A DNA stretch of 64,000 bases from Sphingopyxis sp. MWB1 (GTDB taxonomy: Bacteria > Pseudomonadota > Alphaproteobacteria > Sphingomonadales > Sphingomonadaceae). The stretch covers positions 2,035,501 to 2,099,500 of the forward strand of contig NZ_JQFJ01000002.1 in NCBI RefSeq assembly GCF_000763945.1. Reading direction: 5' to 3'. The first letter of the stretch is position 1. Each line of letters opens with the position of its first letter. Under the pieces are notes generated by a model. That model was given only the letters and a program-made list of their open reading frames with translations. It was not told the origin of the DNA and did not search any database. Shown here one piece after another: positions 44,055 through 53,036 of this stretch. The translations under genes and the position numbers were made by a program.

Positions 44055-44102
44055 TCATTTCCTACTTCCTTTTGGGCGGATAATGGGCGGCCAGCTCTTG
44101 CC

Positions 44103-44519
44103 TCAGGCCGCGGCGGCGTTCGCTTGCGGACTGCGAAGCTGACGCCATGCATTGCTGACGGTGAGTAGCCCTTCGAGCAATTCCTTCAGCATATCCTCGC
44201 TGTTCGCGGCGACGGCTTCGTCCAGCTTGCGGCGCATGCTGCGATAGACGCGCGACAGCGACGCCGCGACGTCACCGCCCGCCTCATGGTCCAGCCCGGC
44301 ATCGAGCCCGATCAATATCGCGCGCGCGCGATGTGCGGGATCGGTCGCGGAAATGCGCTGGCCTTGGCGGATCATTGCGCCCAGCACGCCCAGCGAGACT
44401 TCGAGCTCGTCGTAGAGCATCGTCACCAGTTCGACCGGATCGGCGGCGGCGGCGCGGCTTTCCTGTTGCAGGCGGCGGTAAACACCTGTTGCACGGACGG
44501 AGGATGCGGTGGCAGTCAC
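44103..44519 (-). CDS. fliS: Flagellin chaperone FliS
   Basis: This 138-residue cytoplasmic chaperone prevents early flagellin assembly. It has the typical DPVELVTMLYDELEVSLGVLGAMIRQGQRISATDPAHRARAILIGLDAGLDHEAGGDVAASLSRVYRSMRRKLDEAV. It follows fliD by 11 nt and is convergent with the sigma-54 activator gene. Confidence 0.92.
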   Translation of the reverse strand: MTATASSVRATGVYRRLQQESRAAAADPVELVTMLYDELEVSLGVLGAMIRQGQRISATDPAHRARAILIGLDAGLDHEAGGDVAASLSRVYRSMRRKLDEAVAANSEDMLKELLEGLLTVSNAWRQLRSPQANAAAA

Positions 44520-44530
44520 GGTCGGCAGCC

Positions 44531-45898
44531 CTATTTATACTGATTATTCCACATCTCGATCTGCTGCTCGAGATAGGATTGGGTGGCCTTGAAGGCGGCC
44601 AGCTTGGCATCGAGCGAGCCATATTGCTTCTCGAGCCGCGCGCGATAGGCTTCCTCCCGCGTCTCAACCTTGTCGAGCTGGTCCATCAGCGTTTCGCTAC
44701 GATCGGTCAGCGATTTGTTGACGCGTTCCAGCACGCCATTCTCGCCGGTGGCGGCATCGCGCAGCCGGTCGAGCACCACGGCAATGCCGGGTTCATTGCC
44801 TTCATTATGCGTGGCGTCGCGGCGGGGGTTGAACATCGCTTCGACCGCGCCGGCGTCTTCGGCCAATATCTTGTCGAGCTTGGTGCGGTCGAGGGTCAGA
44901 AGCCCTTCCTTGTTCGTTGAAACGCCGATGTCAGCCAGCTTGTTGATGCTGCCATGACCGGTCAGCACCTGGCTGATCAGTCCGCCCAGCTCATTTTCCA
45001 GCTGACGCAGCGAGGAGGTGGAGCCGGGCATGGAGGCCGCGGCTTTGACGCTCTTTTTCAATTGATTATACACATCGACAAAATCGCCGACCGTCTGCCG
45101 CAACATGTCGAGCGGGCGGCTCGCGCCCAGGTCCACGCCCTGACCGGGCGCGGCCTTTTTCAGTGTCAGCGACATGCCGGGGACAACATCGTCAATGATG
45201 TTGGAGGCGCGGCTGAAAGCAACGCCATCGACGGTAAATTCGGCGTTGGCGGCGCTTTGGCCCATCGTCATGCCGCCATTGGTGGCAAAGGCGGCGAGTC
45301 CCGGATCGGCACCGCCATCAGCGGTCAGCGTGAATGCATTGTCCGCGCCATTGGCGCCTTTCAGGATCAGGCGGTGCCCACCCTGATCGGCAATGATTGA
45401 CGCCGTGACGCCAGCGTCACTGGCATTGATCGCTGCCGCCAGCCCGTCAAGGCTGTCGTTGGTGCCGTCGATGGTGATCGCATGATCGGTGCCGCCGATG
45501 CTCAGCGTCATATTGCCCTGCCCAATAGGGGCGGTGCGATCGGCGACGACGCCCGAATAGCTGGTTTGCGCGCGGGCAAGCTGGGAAACAACCAGCGTCG
45601 CCGAAAAACTGTCGGCGGCAACCCCGGCGCGCGAGGTCGCCGACAAAATGCTTTCGTCGGACACGGTCGGAATGCTGCGCAGCGTCCCGTCAGAGATCAT
45701 CTGCGCGAGCGAATCGGCAAAGCCCATCAGATCGGACCGGGCCTGCGCAACCGCGCTGATCCGCGCCTGATTCTGCTGTTGCAAGGCAGAGATGCGCGCA
45801 ACCTTTGGCTGGCGCGACGCTTGGGCCAGGTCGGCGACCAGCTGCTTGGTATCAATGCCCGACCCAAAGCCGAGCGCATTGGCGATTGAACTGACCAT
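44531..45898 (-). CDS. fliD: Filament cap protein FliD
   Basis: This 455-residue cap protein has N-terminus ANALGFGSGIDTKQLVADLAQASRQPKVARISALQQQNQARISAVAQARSDLMGFADSL and a C-terminal FliD domain. The C-terminus includes LADIGVSTNKEGLLTLDRTKLDKIL and a helix ending KATQSYLEQQIEMWNNQYK. It has its own sigma-28-type promoter 20 nt before the ATG and is followed by fliS. It belongs with filament genes although it physically follows flhB. Confidence 0.95.
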   Translation of the reverse strand: MVSSIANALGFGSGIDTKQLVADLAQASRQPKVARISALQQQNQARISAVAQARSDLMGFADSLAQMISDGTLRSIPTVSDESILSATSRAGVAADSFSATLVVSQLARAQTSYSGVVADRTAPIGQGNMTLSIGGTDHAITIDGTNDSLDGLAAAINASDAGVTASIIADQGGHRLILKGANGADNAFTLTADGGADPGLAAFATNGGMTMGQSAANAEFTVDGVAFSRASNIIDDVVPGMSLTLKKAAPGQGVDLGASRPLDMLRQTVGDFVDVYNQLKKSVKAAASMPGSTSSLRQLENELGGLISQVLTGHGSINKLADIGVSTNKEGLLTLDRTKLDKILAEDAGAVEAMFNPRRDATHNEGNEPGIAVVLDRLRDAATGENGVLERVNKSLTDRSETLMDQLDKVETREEAYRARLEKQYGSLDAKLAAFKATQSYLEQQIEMWNNQYK

Positions 45899-45917
45899 GG
45901 CAATATCCTTCGCATCC

Positions 45918-45946
45918 CTTAACGGCGGCGCGCGCGAAAGATTAAG
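45918..45946 (-). promoter_or_regulatory. Sigma-28 (FliA) promoter of fliDS
   Basis: The minus strand reads CTTAATC, 13 nt, then GCCGTTAAG, identical in both boxes and spacing to the flgM copy. It lies in the 93-nt gap between flhB and fliD, separating fliDS from the long fli operon. Confidence 0.82.
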
Positions 45947-45991
45947 GGGCGGGTTCGCGATTCCGATCGTCAGCCGGTCCCCAAACGGCGG

Positions 45992-47131
45992 TTAAGCGCC
46001 GCGGCGGCCTTCGGGGTCGAAATGATGCGATGGCGGTATATCGACCACCGGCGGCGCGGTGCCTTCGGCGACCGCCTGTTCCAGCCGGAAGACAAAGGCG
46101 AGGACGGTCGCGACGGCGACGAACAATTCCTCGGGGATCACCCGGCCCGCGCGCGAGGTGAAGTAGATGGCGCGGGTCAGCTGCGGATATTCGAGCACGG
46201 GCACATTGGCATCGCGCGCCAGTTCGCGGATCGACAGCGCAACGTCGCCGCGCCCGCGCGCGACGACGACCGGCGCGGCGTCGGTGCCGGGGCGATAGCG
46301 CAGCGCGACGGAAAAATGGGTGGGGTTGGTCAGCACGACTGTCGCCTCGGTCACCGCCTTGCGCGCCGATCCGCTCATAATCTCATGCTGGCGCTGGCGC
46401 TGCGCCTGCTTGAGTTCGGGCGCGCCGTCAGACTGGCGCATTTCCTCCTTGATCTGCTGCTTGGTCATCATCAGCCGCTTGTTGCGCTGGTGCCATTGGG
46501 CGGGAACGTCGATCAGCGCGATGACGACCAGTCCCCCGGCGAGCGCCAGCATCGCATGACCAATGGCCTTTCCGGCAAGGCCAATCGCGCCGATCAGGTC
46601 GGCGGCGGCCAGGTTCATGATCGCGGGCAGGCTTTGCACCACGAGCCAATAGCCGATGGTGCCGAGCAGCAGCACTTTCGCCAGCGCTTTCCCCAGCTCG
46701 ATCGCGCCTTGCAGCCCGAAAATGCGTTTCAACCCGTTGATCGGGTTGATGCGATTGCCCTTGAAGGCGAGCGCCTTGCCGCGCCAGCCCCAGGACCCCA
46801 GCATCGCGGGGCCAGCGAGCGCGGCGCCCAGCGCCAGCGCGAACAGGCTGATCAGCGGCAAGAGGATATCGACGCCATTGCGCAGCAGCGCCTGTGCGGG
46901 GTCGAAATCGGCGACATCGGCGGCGCTCAGTGTCAGCCCCCGGCGCACCAGATCGCTCGCCGACTGGACGAACCAACCCCCCGCCGCGAGGATCCATCCG
47001 GCGGCGGCGAGCATCATCAGCGCGGTGGCGAGTTCGCGCGACATCAAAACATCGCCCTCGCGCTTGGCATCGGCGCGCTTCTTGGGCGTCGCCTGTTCGG
47101 TTTTCTGGTCCTGGTCGGGCTGGCTCGCCAT
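45992..47131 (-). CDS. flhB: Flagellar export-switch protein FlhB
   Basis: This 379-residue inner-membrane protein controls substrate specificity of export. Four membrane helices are followed by a cytoplasmic domain with the autocleavage motif NPTH (VVLTNPTHFSVALRYRPG). The N-terminus DQDQKTEQATPKKRADAKREGDV is typical. It is the last gene of the fliE-to-flhB operon and starts 5 nt after fliR. Confidence 0.96.
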   Translation of the reverse strand: MASQPDQDQKTEQATPKKRADAKREGDVLMSRELATALMMLAAAGWILAAGGWFVQSASDLVRRGLTLSAADVADFDPAQALLRNGVDILLPLISLFALALGAALAGPAMLGSWGWRGKALAFKGNRINPINGLKRIFGLQGAIELGKALAKVLLLGTIGYWLVVQSLPAIMNLAAADLIGAIGLAGKAIGHAMLALAGGLVVIALIDVPAQWHQRNKRLMMTKQQIKEEMRQSDGAPELKQAQRQRQHEIMSGSARKAVTEATVVLTNPTHFSVALRYRPGTDAAPVVVARGRGDVALSIRELARDANVPVLEYPQLTRAIYFTSRAGRVIPEELFVAVATVLAFVFRLEQAVAEGTAPPVVDIPPSHHFDPEGRRGA

Positions 47132-47136
47132 GCCGC

Positions 47137-47916
47137 CTATCCTGCCGCCAACATGCGTGCCACATCAAGCGCGTCGGACAATATGCGCGCCACCGCTTCG
47201 GCCATCACCGGGGTGCCCACCGCAAGCAGGATGACCCCGGCGAGCAGCGTTGCCGGAATGCCGACCGCAAACAGGTTGAGCGCAGGCGCCGAGCGGCCGA
47301 TCACGCCCATGATGATCTGGACCAGAATCAGCACAAAGCCCACGGGCAGGGCAATGGTCAGCCCGGCGGCGAACATCAGGCTGCCAAAACGCAACAGCCG
47401 CCCGATGGCATCAAAGGACGGAAAGGCCCCGCCCGGCGGCAGCGCGGCATAGCTGTCGACGATGATCTCGATCAGCAGCAAATGCCCGTCGGCGGCGAGG
47501 AACAGTGCGGTGGCGAGCATCGACAGAAATTGCCCGACCGCGGTGCTCATCCGTCCGCTGGTCGGATCGACCATGGCTGCAAAGCCGAGGCCCATGGCAT
47601 TGCTGATCGCTTCACCTGCGAGCAGCGCGGCGGCCAATCCCATTTGCAGCACGAAGCCCATGGCAAGGCCAATCACGACTTCGCCCAAAATGAAGAGAAA
47701 TCCGGGGAAGGAGACAAGGCCTTCGGGCGGCAGCGCGACATTGGCTGCCGCGACCGCGGGAACTCCGACCGCGAGCGCGATCACCAGCCGCAATTGCACG
47801 GGTACATTGGCGGCGCCAAAGACCGGCGCGGCGATAAAGGCGGCGCCGGGACGGATCATCCCCAGCATCCAAAGCTGGAGCATGGCCTCGATATTGGGGA
47901 TGTCGGCGGGATTCAT
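47137..47916 (-). CDS. fliR: Flagellar export protein FliR
   Basis: This 259-residue polytopic membrane protein has family sequences RPGAAFIAAPVFGAANVPVQLRLVIALAVGV, GLGFAAMVDPTSGRMSTAVGQFLSMLATALFL and RSAPALNLFAVGIPATLLAGV. The ATG at 47916 was chosen over one at 48021 because the longer form overlaps fliQ. It forms the core export channel with FliP and FliQ. Confidence 0.94.
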   Translation of the reverse strand: MNPADIPNIEAMLQLWMLGMIRPGAAFIAAPVFGAANVPVQLRLVIALAVGVPAVAAANVALPPEGLVSFPGFLFILGEVVIGLAMGFVLQMGLAAALLAGEAISNAMGLGFAAMVDPTSGRMSTAVGQFLSMLATALFLAADGHLLLIEIIVDSYAALPPGGAFPSFDAIGRLLRFGSLMFAAGLTIALPVGFVLILVQIIMGVIGRSAPALNLFAVGIPATLLAGVILLAVGTPVMAEAVARILSDALDVARMLAAG

Positions 47917-47935
47917 CGGGCGGTTCGCTCGCGCC

Positions 47936-48205
47936 TCAGCGGACGAGGCCCGGTATCTGGGCGTAAAGCTCGCGGGTGAAATCGGTGAGCAGCACCAAGA
48001 TGCTGCCGCCAAAGATCGCAAGGCACACCGCCGCGACGATCAGCTTGGGGACAAAGGTCAGCGTCTGCTCGTTGATCGAGGTCGCCGCCTGCACCATCCC
48101 CAGAAACACGCCGATGATCAGCACGGGCAGCAACAGCGGCGCCGCCGCAAGGGCGAGCACCCACAGCGCCTGCTGCGCCACTCCGACGAAATAATCGGCC
48201 TCCAC
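47936..48205 (-). CDS. fliQ: Flagellar export protein FliQ
   Basis: This 89-residue protein has two membrane helices and the FliQ sequence LLIIGVFLGMVQAATSINEQTLTFVPK. It lies 3 nt after fliP and 19 nt before fliR, the usual order. Confidence 0.94.
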   Translation of the reverse strand: MEADYFVGVAQQALWVLALAAAPLLLPVLIIGVFLGMVQAATSINEQTLTFVPKLIVAAVCLAIFGGSILVLLTDFTRELYAQIPGLVR

Positions 48206-48208
48206 CGC

Positions 48209-48979
48209 CTATGTCCCCACAAAGGATGAAGCGAGCGACCCCATCGTCAGCGCCCAGCCGTCGACGAGTACAAAGAGCAGCAGCTTGAACGGCATGGATA
48301 TGATCGTCGGCGACAACATCATCATGCCCAGCGACATCAACGCGGATGCGACGATCAAGTCGATGACGAGGAAGGGCAGAAAGATCAGAAAGCCGATCTG
48401 GAACGCGGTTTTCAGCTCGCTGGTGACAAAGGCGGGAAGCAGGATGGAAAAGGGCACATCCTTGGGGCTGGCATAGCTTGGCGCCTTGGCGATTTTGGCA
48501 AACATCATCAAATCGGTCTTGCGCGTCTGCGCCAGCATGAAGCCGTGCAGCGCATCGCCCGACCGCACAACCGCCTCGCCAATGTCGATCTGTTCCTGGC
48601 CATAAGGCTCGACCGCGACGCGGTTGATCTCGCTGATCACCGGCTGCATCACAAAGAGCGAAAGAAACAGGCTGAGCCCTACCAGAACCTGGTTCGGCGG
48701 CGTCTGTTGCAGCCCCAGCGCATGGCGCAGGATGGAAAGGACGATGATGATCCGGGTAAAGCTGGTCATCATCAAAAGCAGCGACGGCAATACCGTCAGC
48801 AAGCTCATCAGGACGAGGATCTGGAGCGACAGGCTCAGCGGGCGGCCATCGCCCCCGATTTCGGCCATGGCGCGATTAAGCCCCTCGGCGGTATCCTGCG
48901 CCGATGCCGCCGGCGCAACCGCCAGCAGCGCGGCCCCGCCCGCCAGCGCGGCAAGCCGCCACAAGGTGCGGCGATCCAT
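48209..48979 (-). CDS. fliP: Flagellar export protein FliP
   Basis: This 256-residue membrane protein has a cleavable signal peptide (MDRRTLWRLAALAGGAALLAVAPAASAQ), as known for FliP, and conserved sequences MTSFTRIIIVLSILRHALGLQQTPPNQVLVGLSLFLSLFVMQPV and FVTSELKTAFQIGFLIFLPFLVIDLIVASALMSLGMMMLSP. The start at 48979 gives a compact signal peptide 8 nt after fliO; an ATG at 48997 overlapping fliO is equally possible. Confidence 0.94.
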   Translation of the reverse strand: MDRRTLWRLAALAGGAALLAVAPAASAQDTAEGLNRAMAEIGGDGRPLSLSLQILVLMSLLTVLPSLLLMMTSFTRIIIVLSILRHALGLQQTPPNQVLVGLSLFLSLFVMQPVISEINRVAVEPYGQEQIDIGEAVVRSGDALHGFMLAQTRKTDLMMFAKIAKAPSYASPKDVPFSILLPAFVTSELKTAFQIGFLIFLPFLVIDLIVASALMSLGMMMLSPTIISMPFKLLLFVLVDGWALTMGSLASSFVGT

Positions 48980-48986
48980 CGCCCAA

Positions 48987-49262
48987 TCAATCGACATGGA
49001 AATCGCCCTGACTGTCGTCGGCCAGGCGGGTGATGCCATTGCGCGATACCGCAACCAAAATGCGCTGGCCGGCAAATTCCACCACCGCCAGCTTCGATCC
49101 GGGGCCGAGGGGAAGGACCCCGACCATCTGGATCGGCTGATCGGGGCGCGGTCCGGTCAGCGGCACGCCCATCTGGACGCGTTTCCACAGCCACAGGCTG
49201 CCCCACGCCATGGCGCCGATGATCGGCAACAGGATCAGCAGGCGCAGGATATATTCGAGCAT
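48987..49262 (-). CDS. fliO: Flagellar protein FliO
   Basis: This 91-residue protein has one N-terminal membrane helix (YILRLLILLPIIGAMAWGSLWLW) and a small cytoplasmic domain with VGVLPLGPGSKLAVVEFAGQRILVAVS, the FliO pattern. The ATG overlaps the fliN stop by one base. FliO helps assemble FliP. Confidence 0.9.
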   Translation of the reverse strand: MLEYILRLLILLPIIGAMAWGSLWLWKRVQMGVPLTGPRPDQPIQMVGVLPLGPGSKLAVVEFAGQRILVAVSRNGITRLADDSQGDFHVD

Positions 49263-49600
49263 CAGCCCCTCCGCTCAAGCCCGGCGAGGCTGCGCTCGGG
49301 CGCGACCACTTCGGCGACCTTGATGCCATAGCGTCCCTCGACGCTGACGATCTCGCCCTTGGCGATCAGCGTGCCATTGGCATAAATATCGAGCAGATCG
49401 GTTGCCGCGCGATCGAGTTCGATCACGCTGCCTTCGGACAGGGTCAGCAGTTCGGACAAGGTCATCGACGTCGATCCCACCTCAACCGACACGCGCAGCG
49501 ACACGCCCGCGAGCAGGTCGAAATTGGGCGCGGCGGCAATATCCTTGTTTCCCCGCCTTTCCGGCGGCGGTGCGGCGGGCGCTTCGCTGATGTCAGTCAT
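49262..49600 (-). CDS. fliN: Flagellar switch protein FliN
   Basis: This 112-residue C-ring protein has an SpoA domain: LAGVSLRVSVEVGSTSMTLSELLTLSEGSVIELDRAATDLLDIYANGTLIAKGEIVSVEGRYGIKVAEVV. It overlaps fliM by 8 nt and fliO by 1. Confidence 0.95.
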   Translation of the reverse strand: MTDISEAPAAPPPERRGNKDIAAAPNFDLLAGVSLRVSVEVGSTSMTLSELLTLSEGSVIELDRAATDLLDIYANGTLIAKGEIVSVEGRYGIKVAEVVAPERSLAGLERRG

Positions 49601-50522
49601 GATCCGGTCCTTCCTCGAGCTGTTCGATCAAGATGGCGGCATTGCCATTCGCCTCGCCGATGCTGCCAATGGCAAAGCTGCGGTCTGCGACGGTGACGGG
49701 CACATGGCGCGGCATATTGATGGGGATGACGTCGCCCGCTTCGAGCGACAAAAGCTTGGCAAGGCTGATCTCGGGGCGCGCCAGCACCGACCGCACGGGC
49801 AGGCGCACATTCTTCAGCGCCTTGTTCAATCCCGCATTCCAGACAGGGTCGCGCAGCGGCGCGGCCTCGACCGCCGGTTCGGCGTCGGCAATGCCGCGCA
49901 GCGCCGCCAGCGGATAGGCGCAGGCGATGCTGCGATCCTCCAGCGGGGCGCCGCGCAGGGTAAAGCGCTGGACCAGCAGCTCATCGCCCGCGCGCACCGC
50001 GGCCAGCTTGGCCGCGTCGGGGGTTACGCAGTCGAGCTGCGGTTCGATCTCCAGCCGGTCGCGCCAAGCGGCAGCAAGCTGCAACCCCATGTCGCGGCCC
50101 AGCCGGGCGGCAAAGCGCTCCTCGGCATCGGTCAGTTCCTCGCGCTTGGCGGGTAATTTTCCTTTGCCGCCATAGAAAATGTCGACGAGCTGCAGCACCA
50201 GCATCCGCGATCCGGACAAAAGGATCGGCCCTTTGAGCGGCGGGGCATGATAGCGCCAGAAAAGCGCGGCGTCGGACGCCTTGGTCCATTCGGCCATGCT
50301 CATCCGCTCGGTGCCCGCCCGTTCCACCTGAACCTGGGGGGCGCCCAGCGCGCGGACAAGATCGCGCAGCGAGCGCGCAAATTGCGTCGCCACCGCGTCC
50401 ATCGCCGGAAAAGCATAGCCATCCGGCGACTTGCGCAGCAGCAAGGACGCCTTGACGTCAGCGTCCGCGTCAGACGTTTTGGGTCTTTCGACCGACCGGG
50501 GAGGCTTGGTTTCGATTGTCAC
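49593..50522 (-). CDS. fliM: Flagellar switch protein FliM (no visible CheY-binding motif)
   Basis: This 309-residue C-ring protein has a divergent middle domain with a GGKG loop (DIFYGGKGKLPAKREELTDAEERFAARLGRDMG) and a C-terminal SpoA domain (LPVRSVLARPEISLAKLLSLEAGDVIPINMPRHVPVTVADRSFAIGSIG). The N-terminus is a charged stretch (MTIETKPPRSVERPKTSDADADVK) without the LSQDEIDALL-type segment that binds CheY-P in many bacteria. It overlaps fliL by 4 nt. Confidence 0.9.
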   Translation of the reverse strand: MTIETKPPRSVERPKTSDADADVKASLLLRKSPDGYAFPAMDAVATQFARSLRDLVRALGAPQVQVERAGTERMSMAEWTKASDAALFWRYHAPPLKGPILLSGSRMLVLQLVDIFYGGKGKLPAKREELTDAEERFAARLGRDMGLQLAAAWRDRLEIEPQLDCVTPDAAKLAAVRAGDELLVQRFTLRGAPLEDRSIACAYPLAALRGIADAEPAVEAAPLRDPVWNAGLNKALKNVRLPVRSVLARPEISLAKLLSLEAGDVIPINMPRHVPVTVADRSFAIGSIGEANGNAAILIEQLEEGPDHD

Positions 50523-51124
50523 TGGATCACCAGGCTCGTGAAATAAACATTATCAATGCCGCCGAAACCCTCTTTTTCACGCAGCACATCATTTATCGCG
50601 GCGGTAAGCTGGCGTTGAAGCCGCTGCTTGCCCTGCGACGTTGAAAGCCACGCCGGATCCTGTTCCGCAAGCACCATAAGCACGGCAGAGCGAATGGGAA
50701 CAGCCTGTCTTTTGATGTTATTGATAACTTTACCGTCGTAAAAGGTCGAAAGGCTGATTCCGATCTGCAAAAATCCCGACCCGTCGGCCAAATTGGTCGT
50801 GAAGGCCTCCTCGATCGGATAATAGGTGATCTCATATTTGCGCGGATCGACCTTGAACCGGTCGTTGGGCACCGACACGGTGCCGACCTTCAGCGGCGCT
50901 TCCTTGTCCTTGCCGTCGGCGACGGGCTCCATCTCCTTTTCGCTGCGCACGACCAGCTTGGGATAATGATCCTCCGGCTTGGCCTCATGCGCCGACAGGG
51001 CGCCGAAATAAATGCCCGCACCCGCGCCCGCGCCGATCAGCACGAGGGCGCTGACGGTCAGCATCAGCATTTTCTTCAGCTTGCCCTTTTTCTTGGGCTC
51101 GGTCTCATTTTTGTCTTTTGACAT
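50519..51124 (-). CDS. fliL: Flagellar basal-body-associated protein FliL
   Basis: This 201-residue protein has one membrane helix after a Lys-rich N-terminus (KKKGKLKKMLMLTVSALVLIGAGAGAGIYFGAL). The periplasmic domain includes YYPIEEAFTTNLADGSGFLQIGISLSTFYDGKVINNIKRQAVPIRSAVLMVLAEQ. FliL supports stator function. It lies 14 nt after fliK. Confidence 0.93.
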   Translation of the reverse strand: MSKDKNETEPKKKGKLKKMLMLTVSALVLIGAGAGAGIYFGALSAHEAKPEDHYPKLVVRSEKEMEPVADGKDKEAPLKVGTVSVPNDRFKVDPRKYEITYYPIEEAFTTNLADGSGFLQIGISLSTFYDGKVINNIKRQAVPIRSAVLMVLAEQDPAWLSTSQGKQRLQRQLTAAINDVLREKEGFGGIDNVYFTSLVIQ

Positions 51125-51138
51125 GGCTCGGCTCCTGT

Positions 51139-52596
51139 TCAGGCAAAGCGGCCGCGCCGGTCATCGGCGGGCGGCGCGCTGCGGGCGCGCTCGGGCGCGC
51201 CATCGGTTGCGGTTTCAATCAGATGGGCGGTGTCGGGGGCGGGCTGACGGCCCTGTCCCTGCTGCGACTGGCGCCCGGCCTCTCCCGGCGTATGCGTCAC
51301 TTCGGCGCCCGCGACGCGAACACCTTGCTGGCGCAGATCCTCGACCAGCCTCCCCTGTGCGGCATGAACGATGGCGGCGGTCGATTCATGCTGGGTATCC
51401 AGCTTCAGCGACACTCCGGCATCGCCCTGTGTCATGGCGACGTCCAGACGGCCCAGATGCTTCGGCATCAGGCGAAAGCTGATGTCGCCGCTCGCCGATT
51501 TTGTCGCGGCAATATCGCGCGCGAGCTGTTCGATCCACGCGTCGTCGCTGCCAAGGTCGAGCGTGCGCTCGGTCACCGGGGTCGGAGTAGTGGCGGCCTG
51601 CACCAGGTTTGAGACCCCGCTGGCCGGGGCGCCTGGCTGCGAAAAGACGATGGTCATCGACGCGCTCATATCGGGGGCGCTGCTGCGGACCGGGGCCGGA
51701 GCCTCGGTCAGGGTGCGGGCCTGCGCCGAACTGCCGGGAACGGCGCCTGGCACCCGCACGGTGACAAGCGGTTCTGCCCTATCCTTGCCGACGCCCAGCC
51801 CATCCGCGATGGTGGCGCTGGTCGGCGCTTTGGGTGTGGCGTCGGCGGGGGCGCCCTTGTCTTTCGGCGTCAGCGCTGCCGCGGCTTGGGCCTGCACGGC
51901 CTGCCCCGTCCCTGCAGGGCCATTATGGGCTGCCATAGCGGGGTCTGCGGACATTTTGGCGGCCGGAGCAGGGGCTGCGCCGCGCTCCATTGTCACGGCG
52001 GCGGAGATATTCTTGTCGGTGAGAATGGCCATGATTTCGCCGCGTGCCTCAGGGGCGAGCGCGGCCGCGTCCACGGCCTTGCCAGCACCCGGCGTTTCGG
52101 TCTTGATCGCGCCATCGCCGTCCAACGTGCCTTCGGTTCCCGGTTCGGCCGGGGAGGCTGTGGTTTCATCGCCGTCGTTCGCGGAAGGAACGGTGGGCTT
52201 GCCGGTCTGGTGGGCGGGTGCCTGTCCGATGGCGGCGACAAGCTCCGCGGCTGCGGCCGCAGCGCTATCGGGTGTTGCAGGAACGGCGGGTGCGGCGGCT
52301 TCGCTGGGCTTGGCCGGTCCCGCTTCCGGAAGAAGCGCTACGTCCCCTCCGGGGGGCGTGCCTGTTTCGGCGCCCTTGTTTCCCGGCACAATCGTCTGAC
52401 CCTCGGCAGGCGCTTCTTGCGCCGACAGCAGCGCGGTCAAAGTGGGATGGGCCGCGCCCTCGCCGGGCGCAGCCTGCATCAAGCGGGCAAAGCTGCCTTT
52501 GCCGTCCGGAACGCCATCCTGTCCGATGGTCGCCAGAAAGGCGGCAAAGCCTTGCGGCATTGACGGCTGTGGACCGGTGGAAAGAAGATTCATCAC
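51139..52596 (-). CDS. fliK: Hook-length control protein FliK
   Basis: This 485-residue protein has a long Ala/Pro/Gly/Thr-rich N-terminal region and a conserved C-terminal hook-length domain: SASGDISFRLMPKHLGRLDVAMTQGDAGVSLKLDTQHESTAAIVHAAQGRLVEDLRQQGVRVAGAEV. FliK is an exported ruler that triggers the FlhB switch. It overlaps fliJ by 4 nt. Confidence 0.9.
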   Translation of the reverse strand: MMNLLSTGPQPSMPQGFAAFLATIGQDGVPDGKGSFARLMQAAPGEGAAHPTLTALLSAQEAPAEGQTIVPGNKGAETGTPPGGDVALLPEAGPAKPSEAAAPAVPATPDSAAAAAAELVAAIGQAPAHQTGKPTVPSANDGDETTASPAEPGTEGTLDGDGAIKTETPGAGKAVDAAALAPEARGEIMAILTDKNISAAVTMERGAAPAPAAKMSADPAMAAHNGPAGTGQAVQAQAAAALTPKDKGAPADATPKAPTSATIADGLGVGKDRAEPLVTVRVPGAVPGSSAQARTLTEAPAPVRSSAPDMSASMTIVFSQPGAPASGVSNLVQAATTPTPVTERTLDLGSDDAWIEQLARDIAATKSASGDISFRLMPKHLGRLDVAMTQGDAGVSLKLDTQHESTAAIVHAAQGRLVEDLRQQGVRVAGAEVTHTPGEAGRQSQQGQGRQPAPDTAHLIETATDGAPERARSAPPADDRRGRFA

Positions 52597-53036
52597 AGGA
52601 CGCCCCCTTCGATCAGGCGCAGCCGCATGCCCTGCCCCTGAAAGGGGCGGTTGGCGTCGCGGCGGCGCTCGGCTTCGGCTTCCGCCGCCTGACGGCTGCG
52701 TTCATACAGGCGATTGGCCGATTCCTCCTTGACCATCGCGGCCTGTGCCAGCGCGCTCATCTGGTCGCGGCGGGCGCTGGCATCATCCAGCGGCTTGGCC
52801 AGGCTTTCCTTGGCGGTGTCGAGCCGGATCCCCAATTCGCCGATCGAGTTGAGCGCGCGGCCGGTCGCCGCCCCCTTGGCCATGGCGAGTTCGGTGCGCA
52901 GGCTCTCAAGGCGCTTGGCCAGTTCGACCAGATTGGCTAGCTCGCCCGAGGCGCGGGCCAGATTGGCCTCCGCCCGTTGATGTTCGACGGTGCGCACGCG
53001 AATGATACGTTGGCGGCGTGCGGTACGGGCGTTCAT
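52593..53036 (-). CDS. fliJ: Flagellar export protein FliJ
   Basis: This 147-residue, highly charged coiled-coil protein (VEHQRAEANLARASGELANLVELAKRLESLRTELAMAKGAA..., KEESANRLYERSRQAAEAEAERRRDANR) lies between fliI and fliK. FliJ fits the stalk of the export ATPase. Assignment is from size, coiled-coil character and position; overlaps of 4 nt occur on both sides. Confidence 0.85.
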   Translation of the reverse strand: MNARTARRQRIIRVRTVEHQRAEANLARASGELANLVELAKRLESLRTELAMAKGAATGRALNSIGELGIRLDTAKESLAKPLDDASARRDQMSALAQAAMVKEESANRLYERSRQAAEAEAERRRDANRPFQGQGMRLRLIEGGVL

